This document shows positions 50,760-59,622 of a stretch of DNA of 64,000 bases, piece after piece. This stretch comes from Planctomycetaceae bacterium (lineage in GTDB: Bacteria; Planctomycetota; Planctomycetia; Gemmatales; Gemmataceae), in contig PNLP01000010.1 of the NCBI GenBank assembly GCA_013823135.1, positions 62,001 through 126,000 on the forward strand, written 5' to 3'. The position numbers were made by a program, and so were the translations under genes. The stretch's first letter is position 1; every line of letters starts with the position of its first letter. The notes beneath the pieces were generated by a model. It searched no databases and was not told the origin of the DNA. It was given only the letters and a program-made list of their open reading frames with translations.

Positions 50760-51290
50760 ATGAGCGACAACGCCAACCGCGTCGATGAGTTCGTTCGCCT
50801 GCTCGCCCAGAACCAGCGGCGGTTGTTCGTCTACGTTCACACGCTCGTCAACAACCACGCCGACGCCGAGGAAGTGTTGCAGAACACGAACCTCGTACTG
50901 TGGCGAGAATTCGGCACCTTCGAGCTGGGCACGAACTTCGCCGCGTGGGCCTGCCGGGTTGCGTTGAACCAGGTTCTGGCCTGGCGGAAAAAGCGACAAC
51001 GCGACCGGCTCCAGTTCTCCGACGACTTCCTAACCGCGATCGCGAACGAAACCCAGGAAGCCGGCGACGCTCTCGAAGAGCAAACCCAGGCGCTCGCCAC
51101 ATGCCTTTCCAAGTTGCCCGCGGACCAGCGGGAGTTGATCCGGCTGCGTTATTCCGAAGAAGGTTCCATCGAGGCGGTGGCCGGGCGAGTCAAGCGAACG
51201 GTTGAAGCCACCTACCGCGCCCTTTCTCGCGTCCGCCACACGCTTCACGAGTGCGTCACTCGCACACTGGCACGGGAGAACCGAGCATGA
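50760..51290 (+). CDS. ECF sigma-70 family RNA polymerase sigma factor
   Basis: This 176-residue sigma factor has region 2 (FVRLLAQNQRRLFVYVHTLV, then HADAEEVLQNTNLVLWREF) and region 4 (LSKLPADQRELIRLRYSEEG, then EAVAGRVKRTVEATYRALSR) only, as in the extracytoplasmic-function group. The sequence style matches the planctomycete/verrucomicrobial ECF subfamily. Its stop overlaps the ATG of a FecR-like gene (ATGA), so sigma and its regulator are coupled. The FecR-like protein probably controls it from the membrane. The signal is not known. Confidence 0.92.
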   Translation: MSDNANRVDEFVRLLAQNQRRLFVYVHTLVNNHADAEEVLQNTNLVLWREFGTFELGTNFAAWACRVALNQVLAWRKKRQRDRLQFSDDFLTAIANETQEAGDALEEQTQALATCLSKLPADQRELIRLRYSEEGSIEAVAGRVKRTVEATYRALSRVRHTLHECVTRTLARENRA

Positions 51291-52720
51291 CCGAAGAACT
51301 TCGCACGCTGTGTTCCGCGACCGTCGAAGGCACACTCACCCCCGAACAAACGCAACGGTTGGAAGTGCTCGTTCAGGCCGACCCCGCCGCGCGCCGGTTC
51401 GTCGTCGAGTACCTGAACCTGCACGCTTCGTTGAAATGGGCCGCGGGCGATCCGCAGATGCTGGCGAACGGCCACGCGCCTTCCGATGCAGCACGTTCCC
51501 AGCCGAAGCCCGCCAGCCGGTCGAGCCGCTTCGTGAAATGGACGGGCTGGATCGTTGCTGCGAGCCTCCTCGTTGGGGTTGGCATTGCGGCGTACACCCG
51601 CGCCCAACCGCAAGAGTTCGCCCGCCTCGTGGACGCGAACGGCTGCAAGTGGGAGAGCGGCACGCTGCCGACAGAGTCTGGGGCTCGCCTCGGGACCGGG
51701 CGATTGCGGCTCGCCGAGGGCGTGGCCCGTTTCGTGTTCGACAACGGGGCGGAACTGCGGCTCGAAGGACCGGCCGATCTCGAATTACAAAACGGGAATC
51801 GCTGCACGCTCCACTCGGGGCGGTTGGTCGCACGCTGTCCCGAAACGGCTCGCGGGTTCTTCGTCGATACGCCGAGCGCGTCCCTCAAGGATCTGGGGAC
51901 CGAGTTCGGCGTCAGCGTGACCGACGGCAAGACGTCCGACGTGCAGGTCTTCGAAGGGCGAGTGGATGTCACGCACGGGAAGACGGGCCAGGTCGAGCAA
52001 CTCCTCACGGGTCGCGGGATGCGATTCACGCCGGAGTCCGCCACGCCACTCGACCCGAAGGCGGAAGGGCCGCGAACTATGGATGAAGCCGTGTCGCTTC
52101 CCGTAGGTCAGCGACTCATCACGATCAGTACCGCGAGTGGGAAGGGGAAGGACGGCTACGTCGCGGGGAAGCCGAACCTGCTGCACAGCTCGGACGTGCT
52201 GCTGCTGGTGAAGTGCTCGACCGCCAACAACCCGGACTACCACCGCAAGGCGTACGTCGGCCTCGACCTCGCGCCGCTCGTCGGAACACGCGTGCAGTCC
52301 GCAACCCTCACGTTCGCTCAGACGCCAACCGGAATGGGGTTCGCTTCAGAAGTGCCCGATAGCACGTTCTCGGTGTATGGCGTGACCGATGAAAAGCTCA
52401 ATGACTGGCCAGAAGATAACCTGCTGTGGGAATCGGCACCGGGGAACGCTGCGGGCGGTGCGGCCGTGAACCCGGCAAAGACTCGCAAAGTTGGGCAGTT
52501 CCAGGTTCGACAGGGTGTGAAAGCGGGCGTGTCGTCGGTGAGCACGCCAGAACTTGCCGAGTTCTTGAACTCGCGAAAGCAACCGTTCGCAACGTTCATT
52601 CTTGCTCGCGACACCGTGGGCAGTGGCCGCAACGATTACGTTCACGGGTTCGCGGGACGGGACCACCCCACGTTGCCACCCCCCACGCTGAAACTGGTCG
52701 TTGCAGGTCGTGGGAATTGA
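51287..52720 (+). CDS. FecR-type anti-sigma/regulator with C-terminal DNRLRE-like domain
   Basis: This 477-residue protein has a cytoplasmic N-terminus of about 80 residues (anti-sigma-like, with LVQADPAARRFVVEYLNLHA), one transmembrane helix (about 85-103) and a FecR domain (about 115-235: ARFVFDNGAELRLEGPADLE, DLGTEFGVSVTDGKTSDVQV). A C-terminal beta-rich domain (about 285-475) resembles the DNRLRE/CBM96 module (YVGLDLAPLVGTRVQSATLT, VYGVTDEKLNDW). It is translated with the ECF sigma gene. It probably senses a periplasmic ligand and regulates the sigma factor. Planctomycete versions more often carry LamG-type C-termini. Confidence 0.85.
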   Translation: MTEELRTLCSATVEGTLTPEQTQRLEVLVQADPAARRFVVEYLNLHASLKWAAGDPQMLANGHAPSDAARSQPKPASRSSRFVKWTGWIVAASLLVGVGIAAYTRAQPQEFARLVDANGCKWESGTLPTESGARLGTGRLRLAEGVARFVFDNGAELRLEGPADLELQNGNRCTLHSGRLVARCPETARGFFVDTPSASLKDLGTEFGVSVTDGKTSDVQVFEGRVDVTHGKTGQVEQLLTGRGMRFTPESATPLDPKAEGPRTMDEAVSLPVGQRLITISTASGKGKDGYVAGKPNLLHSSDVLLLVKCSTANNPDYHRKAYVGLDLAPLVGTRVQSATLTFAQTPTGMGFASEVPDSTFSVYGVTDEKLNDWPEDNLLWESAPGNAAGGAAVNPAKTRKVGQFQVRQGVKAGVSSVSTPELAEFLNSRKQPFATFILARDTVGSGRNDYVHGFAGRDHPTLPPPTLKLVVAGRGN

Positions 52721-52856
52721 TGAGTGTTCATGTCTCGCATGATTCTGACGTGGACTCGGAGATGAATCGCGTTTCGGGCACACAGCTCAGTTGCATAACT
52801 GTCTGCGGGCGAATCAGTTCATGCGGTTCAAGCCTGGCAACAAATTGCTCTGATGA

Positions 52857-52914
52857 ACTTTCTTCCGGACGAATGGAATGGTTCCGGACGTGGGTGTGCA
52901 TCTCGCCCGGAATC
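52857..52914. repeat. Repeat family K, copy K2 (partial)
   Basis: ACTTTCTTCCGGAC, GGTTCCGGACGTGGGTGTGC and CGCCCGGAATC match K1 (24870-24949) with an internal deletion of about 14 bases. It lies between the convergent FecR and DegT genes. Confidence 0.6.
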
Positions 52915-52927
52915 AAGCGGCAGTGCC

Positions 52928-52983
52928 CAGTTGGTTTTTTGCTTGGGCAGGCAAAAGGTGCTTGCCCGAGCAAAACCCAACTG
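52928..52983. terminator. Hairpin between convergent FecR and DegT genes
   Basis: The arms CAGTTGGTTTTTTGCTTGGG (from 52928) and CCCGAGCAAAACCCAACTG (to 52983) pair around GGCAAAAGG. This is the second structure in the 279-base gap and fits a bidirectional terminator. Confidence 0.6.
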
Positions 52984-52999
52984 CTTAACTCCGATATCG

Positions 53000-54154
53000 T
53001 CAAGCCGCCTTCCGCAGCGACTGCGACAGATAAGCTGTGCACACTTCCATCACGCGGCGCTGCTGGGCTTCCGTGATCTCCGGGAACATCGGCAACGCCA
53101 TCACGGTCGCAGCCGCGGCCTCGCTGGTCGGGAAATCGCCCGTCCAGTACCCCAGATCCTTGAAGCATTCCTGCTCGTGCAGGCTCAGCGGGTAGTAAAC
53201 CTCCACGCCGACAGAATTGTCCTTCAGATACTTCACGAGCGAATCGCGGTGCGTGCCCGGAACCTGGACCACGTACTGATTGAACGTGTGCTTCCGGTCA
53301 GGCTTCACGACCGGTCGCCGCATGAACCCGTGCAGGTTCGATTCCTCGATCAACCGATCATAACGCTTGGCGGCCTCGGCGCGGCCGTTCAGCCAGTTCG
53401 CGACGTGCGGCAGTTGCACCCGCAGCGCGGCGGCGTGAACCGCATCAAGCCGCATGTTGTAGCCGATGTACTTGTGGTAGTACTTCACTTCCGAGCCGTG
53501 GACCCGTAGTGCCCGGAGTTTCTTGTCGATGTCGGGGTTGTTGGTCGTCACCAATCCCGCGTCGCCGAACGCCCCGAGGTTCTTGGTCGGGTAAAAGCTC
53601 ATCGCCGCGACCGCACCGAGGGTGCCACACTTCCGGCCCTTGTAGTCGCTGCCGAACGACTGTGCGGCGTCCTCGATGACGAACAGTCGATTCGCTTCGG
53701 CGATCTCCCAGATCGCGTCCATGTCGCAGCACTGGCCGAACAGGTGAACCGGGATGACCGCCTTGGTTCGCGGCGTCACCTTCGCTTCGATCTGCTCCGG
53801 ATCGATGTTGAACGTGAGCGGGTCGATATCGGCGAAAACCGGCGTGGCTCCGACGCGGCACACGGCTCCCGCAGTGGCAAAGAACGTGAACGGCGGGATG
53901 ATCACCTCGTCGCCCGGCCCGATATCGAGAGCATGCAAGGCGAGAACCAGCGCATCCGAACCCGATCCGCAACCGACCGCGTGGTCGGCACCGCAGAACG
54001 CCGCCGCTTCTTTCTCGAACGCCGCAACCTCTGGCCCGAGAATGGCTTGGCCAGAAGCCACCACACGCAGGATCGCGGCGTCGATCTGGGGCTTGAGGAA
54101 CTGGTAGCGAGCGTTGATGTCGCACAGTGGAACGGGCGCGGGGGTGTTGCTCAA
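53000..54154 (-). CDS. DegT/DnrJ/EryC1/StrS family sugar aminotransferase
   Basis: This 384-residue PLP-dependent enzyme of the nucleotide-sugar aminotransferase family has PLP and substrate landmarks: GSGSDALVLALHA at 63-75, PPFTFFATAGA at 87-97, EDAAQSFG at 161-168 and the Schiff-base lysine K191 in SFYPTKNLGAFGD. It typically aminates a 3- or 4-keto sugar bound to dTDP or UDP for cell-surface glycans. The start at TTG 54154 is preferred because GGAGGCAGACAC precedes it and homology begins there; an ATG at 54226 adds 24 non-conserved residues. The divergent neighbour is a GT2 glycosyltransferase. Confidence 0.88.
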   Translation of the reverse strand: MSNTPAPVPLCDINARYQFLKPQIDAAILRVVASGQAILGPEVAAFEKEAAAFCGADHAVGCGSGSDALVLALHALDIGPGDEVIIPPFTFFATAGAVCRVGATPVFADIDPLTFNIDPEQIEAKVTPRTKAVIPVHLFGQCCDMDAIWEIAEANRLFVIEDAAQSFGSDYKGRKCGTLGAVAAMSFYPTKNLGAFGDAGLVTTNNPDIDKKLRALRVHGSEVKYYHKYIGYNMRLDAVHAAALRVQLPHVANWLNGRAEAAKRYDRLIEESNLHGFMRRPVVKPDRKHTFNQYVVQVPGTHRDSLVKYLKDNSVGVEVYYPLSLHEQECFKDLGYWTGDFPTSEAAAATVMALPMFPEITEAQQRRVMEVCTAYLSQSLRKAA

Positions 54155-54347
54155 GTGTCTGCCTCCTTGCGGAAACACAGGCCGCGGGTTCCGTCCCGGG
54201 ACCGGGGGTTGACGAAAGTTCGCCATCCCTACGTTAGTGAGGTAAGCCTGTCAAGACGGACCTGGGATTGGCGGGTTGGGGTTGCATGGCCAACGGGGCA
54301 ATGTGTTAGAGTTGCGTCGGCCCGCACAGCCAAGGAGGCGGTGAGTG

Positions 54348-55241
54348 ATGATCGTTGCGAACGCACCGGAGGCGAGAGTCGTGGATAAGCCTTCCGACAA
54401 GCCGGACGAAACACCCGACGAGTTGGGCCGACTGGCAAATCTCCTGGCCGCCAATCCGGAACGCCGGGTCGAGATTCTCGAAAAGCTGCTTGGCGTTTCG
54501 GCATGCCGATCCATCGGCATCTACCCGATTCCGCCCGGGTTCAAGCTGTCGGTCGTCATCCCCGTGTACAACGAGGAACGCTGGCTGGCCGAACTCGTTC
54601 GCCGCGTCCAGGTCGTGCCGATCCCCAAAGAATTGATCCTGATCAACGACTTCTCGACCGATGGCACCCCGGCCATCCTGGCCCAGATCGAGAAGCAATA
54701 CGACAACGTGCGGGTGTTCCACCAGCCGAAGAACATGGGTAAAGGCGCGGCCCTTCGCGAAGGCTTCAAACACTGCACCGGCGATCTGGTGATTGTGCAG
54801 GACGCCGACTGGGAATACGACCCCGCCGAATACCCCAAGCTGATTCAGCCAATCCTCGAAAACCGGGCCGACGTCGTGGTCGGTTCGCGGTTCATCGGCG
54901 AGAGCCACCGCGTGCTGTACTACTGGCACTCGGTCGCGAACAAAGCACTCACGATGATGTCGAACTGGTTCACGAACCTGAACCTGACTGACATGGAAAC
55001 GTGCTACAAGGTCTTCCGTCGCGAAGTGATTCAGGGGATGACGCTCAAGAGCAACCGGTTCGGCTTCGAGCCTGAGGTGACGGCCAAGATTGCCCGCAAG
55101 CGCAAGGGTCAGCCGAAGTGGCGGGTCTTCGAGGTGCCAATCAGCTATTCGGGGCGAACCTACGAGGAAGGGAAGAAGATCGGCCTGAAGGATGCGTTCC
55201 AGGCGTTCTACTGCATCGTGCGATTCTGGGCCGCGGACTGA
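54348..55241 (+). CDS. Family 2 glycosyltransferase (polyprenyl-phosphate glycosyltransferase-like)
   Basis: This 297-residue GT-A enzyme has SVVIPVYNEERWLAELVRRV near residue 66, LINDFSTDGTP near 95, the KNMGKGAALREGF block near 125 and QDADWEYDP near 148, with the DxD-like metal motif. It resembles dolichol/polyprenyl-phosphate mannose or glucose synthases, which charge a lipid carrier. No C-terminal membrane helices are present. ATG 54348 lies nine bases after AGGAGG. It diverges from the DegT gene, and together they suggest local surface-glycan synthesis. The donor sugar is not predictable. Confidence 0.88.
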   Translation: MIVANAPEARVVDKPSDKPDETPDELGRLANLLAANPERRVEILEKLLGVSACRSIGIYPIPPGFKLSVVIPVYNEERWLAELVRRVQVVPIPKELILINDFSTDGTPAILAQIEKQYDNVRVFHQPKNMGKGAALREGFKHCTGDLVIVQDADWEYDPAEYPKLIQPILENRADVVVGSRFIGESHRVLYYWHSVANKALTMMSNWFTNLNLTDMETCYKVFRREVIQGMTLKSNRFGFEPEVTAKIARKRKGQPKWRVFEVPISYSGRTYEEGKKIGLKDAFQAFYCIVRFWAAD

Positions 55242-55248
55242 GTTCTCT

Positions 55249-55324
55249 GGCGAGCGGGGGTGCGTCAGCCCCCCGAGTGTTGGTGTTTACAGGGACTCGG
55301 GGGGCTGACGCACCCCCGCTCGCT
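55249..55324. terminator. Hairpin repeat family A (A4) between convergent genes
   Basis: The arms GGCGAGCGGGGGTGCGTCAG and its complement (ending CGCTCGCTAA) enclose about 20 bases. It fills the 87-base gap between the GT2 stop (55241) and the thioredoxin gene stop (55329), and AAAATT follows. It has a probable terminator role. Confidence 0.65.
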
Positions 55325-55328
55325 AAAA

Positions 55329-56240
55329 TTACCACGCGTGTTCGATCAACTTCCGCATGGCGGGTGAGGTCCAGTCCTTCATCCCGTGCGCCCGGCCGAT
55401 GGCTTTCCCATCGGGCGCAATCAACCACACTGTCGGCAGTGTTTGCACCTCGAAGCGGGCCGATCCGAGTCCGGTTGCGTCGGTGTACACACGCAATCCG
55501 GGGGCAAAGCGATCGACGAGTTTCTGAGCGTCGTGCAAGTCGTCCGCATCCGCGCTGATGTGCAGCACGGTGAACTTGCGACCGGCAAGCGACTTCTCCA
55601 GTTCCTTGAGGTGCGGCAATTCTTTGACGCAGTGAACGCACGACGTTCCCCAGAAATGCAGCATCACCGCCTTGCCCTTTAGGTCGGAGAGTTTCACCTC
55701 CTTGCCAGCCATATCGGCGACCACGAGTGCCGGCGGCTCCGTTCCTCGCATGTCGATGAACCCCGCGGCACGCAGGAGCGATTCTTCCTCGGTCGGTTCG
55801 TGAACCACCGTTTTCCGCGACACAGCCAAGTGGTAAACGTACTCGACCAACGCATCTACATCGGCGGGCGGGAGGGTACGGTTTGCGGCCATCGCCGTTC
55901 CGGGGATGCCATCGAGAGTGACCTTGCGAATGGATTCGCGAGTCACGGCGAACCGCCACGGTCGGGCGGCGAAGTCGCGCGGCGGCGGTCGCAACGTCAC
56001 TGCGCTCGGTCCGTCACCTTGCCCCTCGGGTCCATGGCATGAGACGCAGTAAACACCAAACAGAAGTTCTCCCCGCGTGGCAGGTGGAAGTGCGATCGGG
56101 TCCGGGTTCATGTGGGCGGGTTCAACTCGCACCTGTCGCAGTTTCCCGACGACCCAACCACTACCAACAGCACACACTGTCACCACGGCAACCAGCAGAA
56201 GTTGCGACGAACGCGGTTTCGGTGTGAAGTCGGCAGTCAC
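55329..56240 (-). CDS. Membrane-anchored cytochrome c - thioredoxin (TlpA-like) fusion
   Basis: This 303-residue protein has a transmembrane anchor at about 12-32, a class I cytochrome c domain and a thioredoxin/TlpA domain. The cytochrome has the haem-attachment motif CVSCH at 65-69 and a likely distal Met117 in GTAMAAN. The TlpA domain has the redox CxxC C201-C204 in WGTSCVHCVKE and a cis-Pro loop LPTVW near 279. The fusion links electron carriage to disulfide chemistry outside the membrane. GTG 56240 overlaps the upstream stop (GTGA), so it is coupled to the sialidase-like gene. A GTG at 56249 is a weaker alternative because its ribosome binding site would be too close. Confidence 0.88.
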   Translation of the reverse strand: MTADFTPKPRSSQLLLVAVVTVCAVGSGWVVGKLRQVRVEPAHMNPDPIALPPATRGELLFGVYCVSCHGPEGQGDGPSAVTLRPPPRDFAARPWRFAVTRESIRKVTLDGIPGTAMAANRTLPPADVDALVEYVYHLAVSRKTVVHEPTEEESLLRAAGFIDMRGTEPPALVVADMAGKEVKLSDLKGKAVMLHFWGTSCVHCVKELPHLKELEKSLAGRKFTVLHISADADDLHDAQKLVDRFAPGLRVYTDATGLGSARFEVQTLPTVWLIAPDGKAIGRAHGMKDWTSPAMRKLIEHAW

Positions 56241-57646
56241 GGGCAACACCCTCCCATCGATTTCGACAACCGTGTGACGACGACCGATTTGCCCGACGTG
56301 TCCAGTTCATTCCAGGCGACAAACACACTTCCACTCGCAGTGACCGCAAGGCTTGGCCGCGTCTGAAACGCGCCTGGCTTCGGAGAGACAGCCCGCGCGG
56401 TCTCAAACGCCGTCTGCCCCGCGGGCATCATCGCGTACTGGATCGCCCGGCCGACCGCGCCACCGACCTTGGGCGGCCCGTGCTGGTGACCCGCGTGGGA
56501 ATCGGCGATGGGTTCGGTTCCAAACGTCTCCTCCCAGACCGCGTGGAGGTTGCCGTCCGCATCCGCGTGGAGTTTCGGGTTACCCTGAGTCCCGGGTCCA
56601 GCGGCGTTGATCTCGTGGGAAGTAAACTTCATGTCGGCGAACTTCGCGTGTGCGTGATAACACCGCTGTGGCCCAGATCGAGCGTCCATCCAGCCAACGT
56701 GGAGCGTGTCGCCAATCACGGCGAGCGAAGGCCCGTCGTGTGGGCACCCCTCGAACTTCCAGGTTTTCTCGACAACCGGGAACGGCCCCTCGAACGCAGA
56801 TTGCCCTGGCCGCATCTGGCTGATGGCGATGTCGCGGTGGCCGTCGTTGATGTTTCGGAACGCGACGTACAGCGTGCCGTCCGGTCCGAACGTCGCCGCG
56901 GTGGGGCAGCACGGGCAGACCCCCTTGCCGGGCTCACCGGCGTGAACCAACACCTCGGGGAGGAACGCCGTGGCTCCGGCCGGTCGCACGCTGGCGAACA
57001 CTTGCTGGTTACCGTTACGCTCATCGAGCCACGAACAACCGACCGCACCGCCCGGCCCGAAGGCCATCGCCACGAACGCCGGTTTCGCCCCGACACCCTG
57101 ATGAACCGGTTGCGCCGGCCCGAACGTACCGCCGGCGTCCGTCGAGGTCGCGAGGACGACTTGCATCGCCGAACCGTCCTCGCGTGCCGCATTCCAACCG
57201 AGGTAGAACTTGTCTCCGTCGGCCGCGAGGTGGGGCGTTGCCCGACGTTCGTGGCCGCCCGATTTGCCGTGTCCCGGGGTCTTGTAGACTCCTGCCTTGC
57301 TCACAGCCTTCGGTGCCTCGAACGAACGGCCACCGTCGGTGGTTCGCGTGAGGAAGACGGACCGTTCCTTCTCGGCGGTCTTCGATCCCCAGGCGAGGAA
57401 CACTCGCCCGCTCGAATCGGCCGCCAGTTCGGGCGCCTCAAGCGTGTCCTTGGTGTCGAGGGCCGTCATGGCGAAGCGAGTCGGTTCCGGCGAGGTCTCG
57501 GCGCTCGGCCGGTTGGTTGGACAGACAGCGTCCGACGACAGAGGCCACGCACCAGACAGATACAGCCCGCCAACCGCACCGCCGCCCACCAGCGCGGCAA
57601 GCAAGCCAACCTTCACCCAACTCATTCCGCACGCGCACTGACTCAT
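56237..57646 (-). CDS. Exported sialidase-like BNR-repeat protein with clustered cysteines
   Basis: This 469-residue protein has one N-terminal transmembrane/signal segment (WVKVGLLAALVGGGAVGGLY). A six-bladed sialidase-like beta-propeller follows, with BNR/Asp-box motifs such as RTTDGGRSFEAP and TSTDAGGTFGPA. Unusual cysteines (CPCC near 243, GCPHDG near 297, and a terminal GCCP) and His-rich stretches (HAGHQHG) suggest metal or haem binding rather than glycan hydrolysis. It is translationally coupled to a cytochrome-thioredoxin fusion, which supports a redox role. True sialidase residues cannot be confirmed by eye. Confidence 0.78.
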   Translation of the reverse strand: MSQCACGMSWVKVGLLAALVGGGAVGGLYLSGAWPLSSDAVCPTNRPSAETSPEPTRFAMTALDTKDTLEAPELAADSSGRVFLAWGSKTAEKERSVFLTRTTDGGRSFEAPKAVSKAGVYKTPGHGKSGGHERRATPHLAADGDKFYLGWNAAREDGSAMQVVLATSTDAGGTFGPAQPVHQGVGAKPAFVAMAFGPGGAVGCSWLDERNGNQQVFASVRPAGATAFLPEVLVHAGEPGKGVCPCCPTAATFGPDGTLYVAFRNINDGHRDIAISQMRPGQSAFEGPFPVVEKTWKFEGCPHDGPSLAVIGDTLHVGWMDARSGPQRCYHAHAKFADMKFTSHEINAAGPGTQGNPKLHADADGNLHAVWEETFGTEPIADSHAGHQHGPPKVGGAVGRAIQYAMMPAGQTAFETARAVSPKPGAFQTRPSLAVTASGSVFVAWNELDTSGKSVVVTRLSKSMGGCCP

Positions 57647-57757
57647 GGGAGGTTCTCGATGGTGTTTGTGATTGGGCGAGCGAGGCGACGTCAGTCCCCC
57701 AAGTGCTGGCGTGGGCCAAGAACCCGGGGTTAACGCGGCCTCGCTGCAAAAGTTGGA

Positions 57758-58765
57758 TCACCAGTTACCGGCAACCTCACCGCCTGCGATCGTGGCGACT
57801 GCCCGCCACGACGAAAGAGTGACACTATCAGAAACGAAGCGAACGGAGCCATCGACCAATAACGTATTGACGCCGCCCGTGTGGTAACTGCGTGCCCCGA
57901 TCAGGGCTTGGCTGTTGCTCGAGTTCTTGCAATCCCACTTACCAGTTTGATTCGGCGTGTAATGGTGGTTGTAGATCGTGTAGGTCAAGTGGCCGTTAAG
58001 CCATTGATTCGCGCGATCAGACGTCCATGTCCCCTTCGTGGGATCGTTGCACATCACGGGGGGGTCAATCGAAATCGACGAGCCGTTGTACGGTGTCGTC
58101 GTGATCGCGGTGAGGACTAGCGCGACATTCCGGGCATCGGGAGGGGCAACTCCGTTCGGAGGGGTCGTTGCTGCTCCCTTGCCGATGGCTGTCTCGGACA
58201 GAGCGACAGTGTTTGAGGTGCCGTCCGTCACGTCCGCAATCCGTCGTGGGGTCAACTGAAAAACACCATCACCGATGTTGAGGTGAACGCTGTTTGTCAC
58301 CCCAGCTGAGTCTTGCATCGTCCCGGTGCCGTTACACACCATGTAATTGGTGCCCCATTTGGTGTCACCTGCCACTTGACCATTCGCGGGATCAGTGGGG
58401 CAGACCAAAAACGGAACGCGGGTAGTCGCTGCCGTCGGGTTTGTGCCGGTGGAGATAGACACGTCGTAATTCACAAGTTTTTGCAGGTTTTCTTGCTCGC
58501 AGTATGGCAAGAGCCGCGAGATAGCTGAATGCACCAGTGAAGACGTTACCCGGGCAGACGGGAACTTCGAGAGTGCGCTCTCGTGGTTGTGCATCGCCAG
58601 GCCGATCTGCTTCAGATTGTTCTGACACTTCATTCGGGCGGCGGCTTCGCGAACCTTCTGCACGGCCGGCAACAGCAGGCCGATCAGGATCGCAATGATC
58701 GCGATTACCACAAGGAGTTCAATCAACGTAAAGGCACGGCGCAGTGTCATGGGTGTATCTCTCAT
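57758..58765 (-). CDS. DUF1559 pseudopilin-like protein
   Basis: This 335-residue DUF1559 protein has the prepilin-like segment [20 protein letters not shown], with Ala replacing the usual Gly before Phe. The helix [20 protein letters not shown] and the C-terminal [20 protein letters not shown] follow. ATG 58765 is used because GAGGTG precedes it by a suitable distance; ATG 58750 is possible and would give the usual very short leader. It lies 111 bases upstream of the sialidase-like gene on the same strand. The role is presumed extracytoplasmic. Confidence 0.88.
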   Translation of the reverse strand: MRDTPMTLRRAFTLIELLVVIAIIAILIGLLLPAVQKVREAAARMKCQNNLKQIGLAMHNHESALSKFPSARVTSSLVHSAISRLLPYCEQENLQKLVNYDVSISTGTNPTAATTRVPFLVCPTDPANGQVAGDTKWGTNYMVCNGTGTMQDSAGVTNSVHLNIGDGVFQLTPRRIADVTDGTSNTVALSETAIGKGAATTPPNGVAPPDARNVALVLTAITTTPYNGSSISIDPPVMCNDPTKGTWTSDRANQWLNGHLTYTIYNHHYTPNQTGKWDCKNSSNSQALIGARSYHTGGVNTLLVDGSVRFVSDSVTLSSWRAVATIAGGEVAGNW

Positions 58766-58905
58766 GTTGCACCTCACGCGGCCAGCGATGGACGCCAGCC
58801 TGCGCGGGAACTCAGGTTGTGTGAAGAAAGCAATCACGCGGAAGAACGCAATTCGCGCTCATCCCGGTTGGGTTGCGTGTGGTTTCGGAATCGGTGTGGG
58901 TGCGA

Positions 58906-59529
58906 TCAGACGAGCCGAGGCGGCCGGATGGGCGGGCTCTGGGAAGTGATGACGGCAGGAACGGACGCCACGCGGACGAAGCCCTCGGGCTCGGGCGTGG
59001 CGGAATGCTCGGATGTCAACGGTGGTGGCGCGGTCTGTTCGAGCTTCAGCAACCCGGCTGGCCCCTCGCCACGGCACTTCTGTGTGAAGATACCTCCAGC
59101 CCAGCGGATTGAAGCAGATTCGCCCACAGCGTCTTTCGCGGATTCTCGCTCACAGCACGAAGGCTCCGCGGCGGGTTCGCGTTCGCTCTCGCAGCACGAG
59201 CTTTTCGGCTTGGCGGGTGTCTGGCGGGCTTTCTTCGCCTCGACTGCGGGGCGAACGTGCGCTGGCGGCTCGATGCCGCGAGCGTCGGCCCATGCCAACT
59301 TCTGTTCGAGCGTGAAGCAGCAGCAATCGCCCGCCCAGCATTGGTCAGCGTTGAGGCAACCGCAAACGTGTTCGCGGCAGGGGTACGGGGTGGATGATGC
59401 GTTTGCGTGGAACAGACGGGGCATCGGAACGGGTGCCCCGGTCGCGGCGAATACGTGCGCGACGAGTGCCACGACCGCCAAAGCATGGCGGGCGGAGACT
59501 CGGGTCGGTAGTCGTCGCAAGAACCGCAT
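58906..59529 (-). CDS. Cys-rich secreted protein of unknown function
   Basis: This 207-residue exported protein has a signal peptide (about residues 10-32, [20 protein letters not shown]). A cysteine-dense region follows (residues 50-72: [20 protein letters not shown]), then CC pairs later (SSCCESE, SCCERES). Such spacing suggests metal (copper or iron) binding or disulfide knots. No family was recognised. The C-terminal third is Pro/Ser-rich. It is the first gene of the minus-strand set that continues with DUF1559, the sialidase-like gene and the cytochrome-thioredoxin gene, so a metal or redox link is plausible but unproven. Confidence 0.65.
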   Translation of the reverse strand: MRFLRRLPTRVSARHALAVVALVAHVFAATGAPVPMPRLFHANASSTPYPCREHVCGCLNADQCWAGDCCCFTLEQKLAWADARGIEPPAHVRPAVEAKKARQTPAKPKSSCCESEREPAAEPSCCERESAKDAVGESASIRWAGGIFTQKCRGEGPAGLLKLEQTAPPPLTSEHSATPEPEGFVRVASVPAVITSQSPPIRPPRLV

Positions 59530-59622
59530 GGGAGGGCGTCGGGGAGGCAATCGGCTCTGACCTAGGTTGTACAGTACCGGCACAACCGTGCCAACCACTT
59601 ACTTCACGATATCCGTTGAACT

